A DNA stretch of 64,000 nt from contig JAIOJX010000032.1 of NCBI GenBank assembly GCA_022376925.1, forward strand, positions 105,392,794-105,456,793. The letters run 5' to 3'. The notes under the pieces are model-generated. The model saw only the letters and a list, made by a program, of their open reading frames with translations, was not told the DNA's origin and did not search any database. Source of the DNA: Tragulus kanchil. Its lineage: Eukaryota > Chordata > Mammalia > Artiodactyla > Tragulidae. This document shows positions 24,201 to 33,355 of this stretch, piece after piece. Made by a program: the position numbers and the translations under genes. Positions within the stretch are counted from its first letter, which is position 1. Every line of letters starts with the position of its first letter.

Positions 24201-27200
24201 GGAACTGAAGAGAATAATTGATGACAGTGAGATTACCAAAGAGGATGATGCTTTATGGCCTCCTCCTGACCGAGTGGGCCGGCAGGTGAGTGTTTCAGTA
24301 GCTACCCACAATGCAGAAGTCTTACAAGTAAGATGAGGTTTCCTTCTCTGCATGTGGCACTGAATGTACTCAGTATGTGCGTGTGTTCTAGAGCCCTACA
24401 CAGAACAGGCTGCCAACACGCTGGTCTAAGGCACCACTGAACCCACACGGGGACCAGGGAGAGAAGGTGATGCTGCTGACCCAGAGGCCAGCCCTGCATT
24501 TCTTCTTCTGGTCCCTTCCCCACTTCTCCAGAGTTATTTGCTGCCCATGTTACTTACCAACTGCTATGGACAAAACATTGTGAAGATACCAAGATAAAAC
24601 ATAGTTATACCAACCGTGTAGTGGAAAATCATGCAAACAACGTATATCTGTTTCAATTCGTGGCTTATATATTTATTCTGAAAATACTGTGGTAATTAAA
24701 AAATAAAAGCCACTGTCATATTTGACTGAATTAATAGGAAAGGTTCTTAATGTTGCCTTCCTAATCTGCACTTCTAATTGATGTCATTGTTTCTTCTTTT
24801 ATCTTGTACAGCCCATTTTTTTCCTTCCTGAAGTCACAGTAATCTGTTAAAATGCATATTTGCTTATCATTCCATTGATTTTAAACTCTCTAGTGGCTTC
24901 CCACCATATTTAAAATAAGATCCAAACTCCTATCTTACCTTCTACCAGTCTCACTGTCTCTCATTAGGTTCAGACCTTACTGATCTTCAGGTACTCAAGA
25001 TTCACCTAGGTGGTTCTTAGTTTAGGATCTTTGCATGTTGCCTGGAACATTCTGTCCAAGACTGTCTTTATTATTGAGGTCTTCAGATGTCACCTAGTGA
25101 TGTCTTGCCTGCCTAACCTAAAATGTCTTTCTCTATCACTTAAAATAAGATCTGGTTTTTGTCTTCATAGCATTAATTGTTGTCTGAAATGATCTTGTTT
25201 GGTTTTCCTTATGCATCATGATGAATATTCTAAAGCATTTAAACCTGATGAACTTGGTCTATATATAAAAACTTTGTTGAAAACAATCTGTTTTTGACTT
25301 GCTTTCAGGCTATGTACATAAAAGTGTGATGGAGGAACTGAAGAGAATAATTGATGACAGTGAGATTACCAAAGAGGATGATGCTTTATGGCCTCCTCCT
25401 GACCGAGTGGGCCGGCAGGTGAGTGTTTCAGTAGCTACCCACAATGCAGAAGTCTTACAAGTAAGATGAGGTTTCCTTCTCTGCATGTGGCACTGAATGT
25501 ACTCAGTATGTGCGTGTGTTCTAGAGCCCTACACAGAACAGGCTGCCAACACGCTGGTCTAAGGCACCACTGAACCCACACGGGACCAGGGAGAGAAGGT
25601 GATGCTGCTGACCCAGAGGCCAGCCCTGCATTTCTTCTTCTGGTCCTTTCCCACTTCTCCAGAGTTATTTGCTGCCCATGTTACTTACCAACTGCTATGG
25701 ACAAAACATTGTGAAGATACCAAGATAAAACATAGTTATACCAACCGTGTAGTGGAAAATCATGCAAACAACGATATCTGTTTCAATTCGTGGCTTATAT
25801 ATTTATTCTGAAAATACTGTGGTAATTAAAAAATAAAAGCCACTGTCATATTTGACTGAATTAATAGGAAAGGTTCTTAATGTTGCCTTCCTAATCTGCA
25901 CTTCTAATTGATGTCATTGTTTCTTCTTTTATCTTGTACAGCCCATTTTTTTCCTTCCTGAAGTCACAGTAATCTGTTAAAATGCATATTTGCTTATCAT
26001 TCCATTGATTTTAAACTCTCTAGTGGCTTCCCACCATATTTAAAATAAGATCCAAACTCCTATCTTACCTTCTACCAGTCTCACTGTCTCTCATTAGGTT
26101 CAGACCTTACTGATCTTCAGGTACTCAAGATTCACCTAGGTGGTTCTTAGTTTAGGATCTTTGCATGTTGCCTGGAACATTCTGTCCAAGACTGTCTTTA
26201 TTATTGAGGTCTTCAGATGTCACCTAGTGATGTCTTGCCTGCCTAACCTAAAATGTCTTTCTCTATCACTTAAAATAAGATCTGGTTTTTGTCTTCATAG
26301 CATTAATTGTTGTCTGAAATGATCTTGTTTGGTTTTCCTTATGCATCATGATGAATATTCTAAAGCATTTAAACCTGATGAACTTGGTCTATATATAAAA
26401 ACTTTGTTGAAAACAAACAAAAAACAAAATAAATGAACAAACCAAACAACCACATAGTTACAAAAAACAGTGCAGTGGTTATTAGAGGGAAGGAGCTGGG
26501 TATGGAAATGGGTGAAGGGGATCAATTGTATAGTAACAGAAAGCAAATTTTTGGTGGCTAGCACAGTATAAATAGATATGGAAGTAGAAATATAATGTCA
26601 TGCACATGAAACTTATGTAACAAACCAGTTTTAACTCAATATGGAAATTCTCTGGTGGTCCAGTGGTTAGGACTTTGTGTTTTCACTACCAGGATTCCAT
26701 GCTGTGTGGTCAAAACCAAAAATAACAAAACCCAATGTAACTCAACAAAAAACAACCTTTGTCAAAGGAAAAAGGCAAAAAATTACATATAGTATGATCA
26801 TTTATGTAAAAATTTAAAGATATTCTACCTAATCTAGGGCCATGAATGGAAAGATACACCCTAGCTTCTGGGGATGCAGAGAGTAGAGTGGAAGGTGGAT
26901 CTACACTCTAATATTTCTTGAAAAAGGAACCTAATACCAGTATGATAAAACATTAACATTTTAAAGTCTGAGTTAAGATATAGAGCTTAATAGGTTGTAA
27001 GTTACACAAGGGCAGAGATATTTATTTGGTTTTGCCAATCTGTCTCATAGGCCCTCCCCAACCCCTACCTTCCAGTTCCTATCCAATAGATTTTTTTTTT
27101 TTTTTTTTAATTATGGTACTTGTTTCACTCTTTAGAAATTCAGACCCAAGGGCATATAGCTAGTAAGTGACAAAGCTGGGATCAACTCAAGGTCTGGAAT

Positions 27201-30047
27201 TCTTTTCCTTGTCCCATGTTGCCACTAAAAGTTAGATTCTTGGTATTTGTAAAACAGATTTTTACATGTTACTCCACATTGTGAACAATGAAAACTCCTA
27301 TATGAAACACAATGTAAGTTCTTCCAAATGGTGGAGCCTCACAGACACAACTTCCTCTAAGAGTACAATCTACTCAAGGACTAAACCAGTATTTATCTCA
27401 TAGCAGTATTTATCTGTTTCTCATACCCAGTACAGTTTAGGGCCTAGGTTGGTCTTGGTAATGTGGCCATCTGTATTAGAGTTTGTGTGATTTGACAGAT
27501 GATGAATGCTTCTGCTGGGGGATTGATGAAAAATCAGTTCTGCTTGGTATTTCTTTCAATGTTTCTAGGAGCTTGAAATCGTCATTGGAGATGAACACAT
27601 TTCTTTCACAACATCAAAAATTGGTTCTCTTATTGATGTCAATCAATCCAAGTAAGTATCCTTATTTCCAGGTATGTCTGTTTTAGTATAAGCTGATATG
27701 AAACCAAATTGAGACTATTGTGGTAAGATCTGGTACATATGTAAGAATTGATCAGCTTTGTCCCCCTCAGTAGAGAGAGTCCACATTATTTTCAAGGGCT
27801 TGCTCCTTTTGTCTTTGGTATTTTAGTCAGTCATTGTTAGTAAGGGCTTCTCAGTGATACACACACACGTGAATGCCATAGGAGCAGTCAAAGTGGGTAA
27901 GAATCTAGCCAGAACAGAAAATGCTCTTCTGGCCAGATTCTGACCAAACATGAAAAAACAAGTGCTGGAAACAACCTGTGGAATCAATGAGTCTGAATAG
28001 CTTCCTCAGAGTGGCTATTCAGATAGCACATCTTAAAGTCTGACTTTAGTGAAACTTAAAATTATTTAGAATATAAGTTTAAAAATTAATTTTGTCAGGG
28101 TAAAGCTGAGACATGAATCAATATGCCACAAAGAATCATTAGAATTTGGCAGTCTCTTCGGCTTGTGTGCTTTGAGGATTTGGATTAGCTATGGCTCACA
28201 CTTAGTACAGGTCGGATGCAGAGTCTCCTTGTTCTTACCCAGTTATGCTGTAGTAATGCTGAGCTGCTTGGTCCTGCTTAGTACTACTTAAAAGACTGTG
28301 CCTAATCCTGAAAGTAATACATGCTCAAAAATTTGTATAGAAATCTGGAATTCTTTTCCTTGTCCCATGTTGCCACTAAAAGTTAGATTCTTGGTATTTG
28401 TAAAACAGATTTTTACATGTTACTCCACATTGTGAACAATGAAAACTCCTATATGAAACACAATGTAAGTTCTTCCAAATGGTGGAGCCTCACAGACACA
28501 ACTTCCTCTAAGAGTACAATCTACTCAAGGACTAAACCAGTATTTATCTCATAGCAGTATTTATCTGTTTCTCATACCCAGTACAGTTTAGGGCCTAGGT
28601 TGGTCTTGGTAATGTGGCCATCTGTATTAGAGTTTGTGTGATTTGACAGATGATGAATGCTTCTGCTGGGGGATTGATGAAAAATCAGTTCTGCTTGGTA
28701 TTTCTTTCAATGTTTCTAGGAGCTTGAAATCGTCATTGGAGATGAACACATTTCTTTCACAACATCAAAAATTGGTTCTCTTATTGATGTCAATCAATCC
28801 AAGTAAGTATCCTTATTTCCAGGTATGTCTGTTTTAGTATAAGCTGATATGAAACCAAATTGAGACTATTGTGGTAAGATCTGGTACATATGTAAGAATT
28901 GATCAGCTTTGTCCCCCTCAGTAGAGAGAGTCCACATTATTTTCAAGGGCTTGCTCCTTTTGTCTTTGGTATTTTAGTCAGTCATTGTTAGTAAGGGCTT
29001 CTCAGTGATACACACACACGTGAATGCCATAGGAGCAGTCAAAGTGGGTAAGAATCTAGCCAGAACAGAAAATGCTCTTCTGGCCAGATTCTGACCAAAC
29101 ATGAAAAACAAGTGCTGGAAACAACCTGTGGAATCAATGAGTCTGAATAGCTTCCTCAGAGTGGCTATTCAGATAGCACATCTTAAAGTCTGACTTTAGT
29201 GAAACTTAAAATTATTTAGAATATAAGTTTAAAAATTAATTTTGTCAGGGTAAAGCTGAGACATGAATCAATATGCCACAAAGAATCATTAGAATTTGGC
29301 AGTCTCTTCGGCTTGTGTGCTTTGAGGATTTGGATTAGCTATGGCTCACACTTAGTACAGGTCGGATGCAGAGTCTCCTTGTTCTTACCCAGTTATGCTG
29401 TAGTAATGCTGAGCTGCTTGGTCCTGCTTAGTACTACTTCTTAAAAAAGAACTGTGCCTAATCCTGAAAGTAATACATGCTCATGATAGAAAATATAGAA
29501 GTATAGAAACATAGGTGAAAATAGATAACCATTATCTTAAAAGTATTTATCTTTTTCCTGTGCTTTAAAAAATAGTCTTTTAAAGCACAAGAAATGTAAT
29601 TGAGATCCACAAGTATTTCTTATCCTTTTCCTGTGCTTTGAAAAATAGTCTTTTAAAGCACAAGAAATGTCATTGAGATCAACAATCTGTTAATCATGAT
29701 TTTTTCTACTTAATATAACCATTTCCTCATTAAAAAGAATCCTAAACTTTTAAATTACTTCATAATATTCCATGTTAATGTATTGCATATAGACTTTTTC
29801 TTCTTTTTGGACACTTTCTTGTTTTCAAAGTTTTAATTCTGTAAATACCTCTTAAGAGGAATATCCTGGCACATAAATAATCTGGGTTATTAATTTTTTT
29901 GCTGAATTTTTTAACTTTTTAAACATTATTTTCCTCTTGCATTTTAGGGATCCAGAAGGCTTACGAGTATTTTATTATCTTGTCCAGGACCTGAAGTGTT
30001 TGGTCTTCAGTCTTATTGGATTACACTTCAAGATTAAGCCAATCTAG
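18181..30047 (+). CDS. MAGOH: Mago nashi homolog (exon-junction complex core)
   Basis: MAGOH forms the tight heterodimer with RBM8A/Y14 that locks eIF4A3 onto spliced mRNA in the exon-junction complex; it acts in the nucleus and cytoplasm in mRNA export, localisation and nonsense-mediated decay. Five coding exons join in frame: 18181-18268, 21126-21184, 24175-24285, 27569-27651 and 29948-30047, giving 146 residues, the normal family length. The product starts [15 protein letters not shown], which separates it from the paralogue MAGOHB (different first residues), and ends HFKIKPI. All junctions are GT/AG with phases 1, 0, 0 and 2. The start ATG sits in a good Kozak context (GAGCCATGG). Exons 3, 4 and 5 each occur a second time (25309, 28720, 31080) through separate 1.1 kb duplications; I used the first copies because exon 3 copy 2 carries a frameshift. 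Confidence 0.96.
18478..19205 (-). repeat. Long L2 3' segment in MAGOH intron 1
   Basis: Begins TTGAGCGCCTATCTTGTGCC and continues through GAAGCAATTGGAAAGCTTTG to GATTTAGGATACC..., following the antisense L2 3' end for about 700 bp. Confidence 0.65.
19215..19265 (-). repeat. Bov-tA fragment
   Basis: TTCAGTTGCTAAGTCACATC and CTTTGCAGCCCCATG match the antisense Bov-tA end. Confidence 0.65.
19266..21125 (+). other. MAGOH: Rest of MAGOH intron 1
   Basis: AT-rich, single-copy intron sequence. I recognised no exon, RNA gene or clear repeat before the exon 2 acceptor. Confidence 0.5.
21126..21184 (+). CDS. MAGOH: MAGOH exon 2
   Basis: Follows acceptor CCTCACAG and encodes the end of Gly30, then [19 protein letters not shown]. 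Donor is GAG|GTAATG. Single copy. Confidence 0.96.
21405..21500 (+). repeat. MIR SINE in MAGOH intron 2
   Basis: CATGTGACCTTGGGCAAATT and AGTCTCAGTTGCTTCATCTG are the sense MIR core. Confidence 0.7.
21532..22312 (-). mobile_element. BovB (RTE-type) LINE fragment
   Basis: The minus strand encodes remnants of an RTE reverse transcriptase C-terminal region ([44 protein letters not shown]). The plus strand shows the usual antisense BovB 3' text (GGTGGTGGTTGTTCAGTCAC, CATCCATACATGACTACTGG). BovB entered ruminants by horizontal transfer. This copy is 5'-truncated and frameshifted; its left part is recopied at about 22978-23397 by duplication 7. Confidence 0.9.
21892..24024 (+). repeat. Direct duplication 7
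   Basis: 21892-22939 is repeated as 22978-24024 inside MAGOH intron 2, starting inside a BovB element. The 38-base junction (22940-22977) is a garbled partial copy of nearby BovB sequence. Confidence 0.95.
22978..23397 (-). mobile_element. BovB fragment, duplicated part
   Basis: Copy of 21892-22312 with the same reverse-transcriptase remnant, created by duplication 7 and not by a second insertion. Confidence 0.88.
24175..24285 (+). CDS. MAGOH: MAGOH exon 3 (intact copy)
   Basis: 111 bp, 37 codons, phase 0 at both ends. It runs from [12 protein letters not shown] to PPPDRVGRQ. Acceptor TTTCAG, donor CAG|GTGAGT. Confidence 0.96.
24838..25190 (+). repeat. Old L2 fragment in MAGOH intron 3
   Basis: CTAGTGGCTTCCCACCATAT, AAGATCCAAACTCCTATC and GTCACCTAGTGATGTCTTGC follow the L2 3' half. 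Copied at about 25970-26325. Confidence 0.55.
25309..25418 (+). pseudogene. MAGOH: MAGOH exon 3 duplicate with 1-bp deletion
   Basis: Copy of the exon at 24175 displaced by about 1133 bp. It has 110 instead of 111 bases: one T is missing right after the acceptor (GGCTATG against GGCTTATG), so it would shift the reading frame. The deletion lies within 25 bases of the duplication junction, as expected for a poor-quality contig end. Confidence 0.88.
26640..26745 (+). repeat. CHR-type tRNA-Glu SINE fragment
   Basis: TTCTCTGGTGGTCCAGTGGT followed by AGGACTTTGTGTTTTCACTACC, a degraded CHR SINE head, then an A-rich tail. Confidence 0.75.
27569..27651 (+). CDS. MAGOH: MAGOH exon 4 (copy 1)
   Basis: 83 bp encoding [13 protein letters not shown] through DVNQS plus two bases of the next Lys codon. 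Acceptor TTTCTAG, donor AA|GTAAGT. Confidence 0.95.
28720..28802 (+). other. MAGOH: MAGOH exon 4, identical second copy
   Basis: Identical to 27569-27651 at an offset of 1151 bp, with both splice sites preserved. Its length is not a multiple of three, so including both copies in one transcript would break the frame. Probably an assembly duplicate. Confidence 0.88.
29541..29686 (+). repeat. 73-bp tandem repeat with hairpin, MAGOH intron 4
   Basis: Two imperfect 73-bp units in tandem. Each contains GTGCTTT(A/G)AAA, a 7-base spacer and TTTTAAAGCAC; the arms are an exact 11-bp inverted repeat in unit 1 (29560-29570 with 29578-29588). Copied at about 30673-30818. Confidence 0.85.
29948..30047 (+). 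CDS. MAGOH: MAGOH exon 5, terminal (copy 1)
   Basis: Encodes [17 protein letters not shown] through KIKPI and a TAG stop. The 3'UTR that follows is short and ends after AATAAA at 30171-30176. Confidence 0.95.
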
Positions 30048-30170
30048 ACTGAATATTGGTTTGGACACAAGGGGGTGGGGAGTGGGAGTTGTCCTTTTAA
30101 TTGCCATTATCAAGACATTTTGTGTATATGAGGGCAATATTTTTTTTATAAACTGTAAATGATTGTCTTT

Positions 30171-30176
30171 AATAAA
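30171..30176 (+). terminator. MAGOH: MAGOH poly(A) signal (copy 1)
   Basis: AATAAA about 124 bases after the MAGOH stop, in an AT-rich 3'UTR. Cleavage is expected near 30190-30200. A second copy of the same signal lies at 31303-31308. Confidence 0.85.
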
Positions 30177-31079
30177 TTAGTAACAAAATGCAATTTTCGT
30201 TATTTTATAAAGACCTGAATATGTGAACTTTTCTCAAATTACATTTTAACACTAACATCTTATGTGAAGTACTGCCAAAACTGATTCAGCTCTGTCCATA
30301 TAACTATCAGTTTATAGGAAGTAAAAGAGAAACATACTAAAACAACTAAATGAAAATACAGTGGAAATCCAATCAGTAACCAGATAAATGATTTGATTTC
30401 TTCAAAAAAAATGAAAATACAGTGGAAATCCAATCAGTAACCAGATACAGGTCGGATGTCAGGCAGATGTCTATGGCTCACACTTAGTACAGGTCGGATG
30501 CAGAGTCTCCTTGTTCTTACCCAGTTATGCTGTAGTAATGCTGAGCTGCTTGGTCCTGCTTAGTACTACTTCTTAAAAAAGAACTGTGCCTAATCCTGAA
30601 AGTAATACATGCTCATGATAGAAAATATAGAAGTATAGAAACATAGGTGAAAATAGATAACCATTATCTTAAAAGTATTTATCTTTTTCCTGTGCTTTAA
30701 AAAATAGTCTTTTAAAGCACAAGAAATGTAATTGAGATCCACAAGTATTTCTTATCCTTTTCCTGTGCTTTGAAAAATAGTCTTTTAAAGCACAAGAAAT
30801 GTCATTGAGATCAACAATCTGTTAATCATGATTTTTTCTACTTAATATAACCATTTCCTCATTAAAAAGAATCCTAAACTTTTAAATTACTTCATAATAT
30901 TCCATGTTAATGTATTGCATATAGACTTTTTCTTCTTTTTGGACACTTTCTTGTTTTCAAAGTTTTAATTCTGTAAATACCTCTTAAGAGGAATATCCTG
31001 GCACATAAATAATCTGGGTTATTAATTTTTTTGCTGAATTTTTTAACTTTTTAAACATTATTTTCCTCTTGCATTTTAG

Positions 31080-31179
31080 GGATCCAGAAGGCTTACGAGT
31101 ATTTTATTATCTTGTCCAGGACCTGAAGTGTTTGGTCTTCAGTCTTATTGGATTACACTTCAAGATTAAGCCAATCTAG
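31080..31179 (+). other. MAGOH: MAGOH terminal exon, identical second copy
   Basis: The same acceptor, coding sequence, stop and downstream AATAAA (31303) as the exon at 29948, at an offset of 1132 bp. It is probably an assembly duplicate. If real, it would provide an alternative terminal exon encoding the same protein end. Confidence 0.88.
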
Positions 31180-31689
31180 ACTGAATATTGGTTTGGACAC
31201 AAGGGGGTGGGGAGTGGGAGTTGTCCTTTTAATTGCCATTATCAAGACATTTTGTGTATATGAGGGCAATATTTTTTTTATAAACTGTAAATGATTGTCT
31301 TTAATAAATTAGTAACAAAATGCAATTTTCGTTATTTTATAAAGACCTGAATATGTGAACTTTTCTCAAATTACATTTTAACACTAACATCTTATGTGAA
31401 GTACTGCCAAAACTGATTCAGCTCTGTCCATATAACTATCAGTTTATAGGAAGTAAAAGAGAAACATACTAAAACAACTAAATGAAAATACAGTGGAAAT
31501 CCAATCAGTAACCAGATAAATGATTTGATTTCTTCAAAAGAAAATAAACTGCAAACATAAAATCAATGGAGATGGAGTGGAAACCTATATATTAAAGGAG
31601 ATTTGAGAGACACATAGTACAATGTTTGAAGCCTGTTTGGATCATGATTCAGGAAATGTAAAATTGCCTTTGTTAAGGAAATTTTAACA

Positions 31690-31900
31690 CTGGATGTGTT
31701 AGCCACTCAGTTGTGTCTGACTCTCTGACCTCATGGGTTGTAGCCCGCTGGGCTCCTCTGTCCGTGGAATTCTCCAGCTACAAATACTGGAGTGGGATTC
31801 CGTTTCCTTCCCCTGGGGATCTTCCTGATCCAGGGATCAAACCTGAGTCTTCTGCATTGCAGGCAGTGTCTTTGCCATCTGAGCCACCAGGGAAGCCAAA
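31690..31900 (-). mobile_element. Bov-tA SINE
   Basis: Antisense full-length-like copy: TTAGCCACTCAGTTGTGTCT through GGGGATCTTCCTGATCCAGG to GAGCCACCAGGGAAGCC. Confidence 0.9.
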
Positions 31901-32049
31901 CACTAGATAACTGGTATTAATGATGTTAATTTTTTAGGTAGTGAAATGGTATTGTTGGTATTTTTGGTTTTGTTTTCTTATCTAGCTTTACTGAGCTAAT
32001 TGAGGGAGTGTTTTGTTTTGTTTTTTGTAAGAACAGAACAGGAACTTTG

Positions 32050-32420
32050 TAAAAAAATTGTATTTATTTATTTATTTATTTTTGGCTACTCTGGGTTTTC
32101 ACAGCTGCCACAGGCTCTACTCTAGTTGCAGAGAGTGGGGGCTGCTCTCTAGTTGAGGTGAGCAGGCTTCTTGCTGCGGTGACTTCTCTCCTTGTGGAAC
32201 CCGGGCTCTAGAGCACATGGGCTTGATAGTTGTGGCTCTGAGGCTCCAGAGCACAGGCTCAATAGTTGCGGCTCTGAGGCTCTAGAGCACAGGCTTAGTA
32301 GTTGTGGCTCGTGGGCTTAGTTGCTCCACGGCATGTGGGATCTTCTCAGCCCTGGGATCAACCTGTGTCTCCTGCATTGGCAGGCAAACTCTTTACCACT
32401 GAACTACCAAGGAAGCCCCT
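32050..32420 (-). mobile_element. CHR-type SINE with internal tandem units
   Basis: (TTTA)n tail, then GGGCTGCTCTCTAGTTG, three roughly 40-bp repeats around GGCTCTAGAGCACA (32200-32320), and a tRNA-Glu head ending ACCAAGGAAGCCC. Confidence 0.85.
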
Positions 32421-32439
32421 CGAGGGAGGTTTTTTAAAT

Positions 32440-32560
32440 AACTTTTTTATTTTATTCATTTATATTTTTGGCTGGTTAAGTGTTTGTTGCTGCGTGGGCT
32501 TTTCTCTAGTTGTGGAGAATGGGGGCAACCTGGTTGGTATAGGTAGTGTGGGGATTTGTT
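32440..32560 (-). repeat. CHR-type SINE 3' fragment
   Basis: TATATTTTTGGCTGGTTAAG then CGTGGGCTTTTCTCTAGTTG, a truncated copy next to the previous SINE. Confidence 0.65.
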
Positions 32561-33119
32561 CAGCAGGTAGATCAACGGAAACTTTTTCTTGTTGCTAAAT
32601 TGCATGGCTTCCTTAGGCAAACTGCAGGCTGAACACATAGTCCTGATAAATCTCATTTGATGAGTGGAGGTAAGGCTAAAACTCAACATTCCTCAAGAGA
32701 GGCCAAATTGGGACAGGTCCCAAATACTAGGTAAGTGTTCCTCCAACACCACCCCCACCCCCACCCCAGTTTGCCTCCTCCAAAGATCACAGGACAGCAA
32801 GTTAGGTGAAGATCTGGTACCTGAGATGTCAGGGTTCCTGACTTCAGTTCACGCTCTGTTACAGAAGGGTACTTGGGGCAATCAGGTAAGTTTGTGGTAA
32901 AGAAGACATTCTGAAGAGTCACTCCACATTTTAAACAACGTACGGTCTCCCCTATGGTCTCAGATGTGCCCGGAACAAGAGCGAATGTATGACACAAAAA
33001 ACCGGGGACTCAAGACGAGCAAGCAGAAGGGCCACGTGCGTCTCCACTTTTGAATAAGCCGTCTAGGTTCATCACAGCTTTTCTTCCAGACTAGCCTGGC
33101 TGTTCAGTAAATATCTAAC

Positions 33120-33349
33120 TACCGATTGCCGGAGGCAGCCTTCGCTGGTCTGAACACAGGCTAATTCGCGGACTCGGGCGAACCCGACAGCGTCTCTTTG
33201 ACTAAGCGAAAAGACCCGGTGTCCACCCGCCCCCAGGCCCCGCCCCCAGGCCCCGCCCAGAGTCGCGCCGACGGTGCACAGGCGGCGCCGCCGTTTGCGA
33301 CCAGCCAGAAAGCAGCGGCTGCAGCCAGCGCCGGGCGGGCAGGGCCAGC
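33120..33349 (+). promoter_or_regulatory. CZIB: CZIB CpG-island promoter and 5'UTR
   Basis: The sequence is strongly GC- and CpG-rich from about 33120 to 33680. A tandem pair of CCCCGCCC boxes (reverse-orientation Sp1-type sites) lies at about 33237-33258. No TATA box is seen. The 5'UTR probably starts near 33270-33300. Confidence 0.75.
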
Positions 33350-33355
33350 ATGGGG
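33350..33355 (+). CDS. CZIB: CZIB exon 1 (Met-Gly only)
   Basis: A six-base coding part, ATGGGG, directly followed by GTAAGC. The assignment rests on the next exon beginning KIALQLKATLEN, which continues the known N-terminus MGKIALQ. Confidence 0.92.

Larger units (their letters stand above)
24152..26416 (+). repeat. Direct duplication 8 (MAGOH exon 3)
   Basis: 24152-25286 is repeated as 25287-26416. Bases are missing at the start of copy 2, including one inside the exon, and single-base indels occur near 25583, 25648 and 25773. Confidence 0.95.
27193..29483 (+). repeat. Direct duplication 9 (MAGOH exon 4)
   Basis: 27193-28327 is repeated as 28344-29483. The last 60 bases of copy 1 are degraded and the A run near 27955 differs in length. 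Confidence 0.95.
29339..31539 (+). repeat. Direct duplication 10 (MAGOH exon 5)
   Basis: 29339-30407 is repeated as 30471-31539. The 63-base junction contains an extra partial copy of 30350-30386. It starts about 145 bases before duplication 9 ends. Confidence 0.95.

Noticed and set aside
25309..25418. A processed MAGOH pseudogene
   Set aside because: Intron flanks are present and match the parental locus, so it is a local genomic duplicate, not a retrocopy.
18181..30047. Assignment to MAGOHB instead of MAGOH
   Set aside because: The N-terminus [10 protein letters not shown] is that of MAGOH, and the LRP8-CZIB-CPT2 neighbours fit the MAGOH locus.
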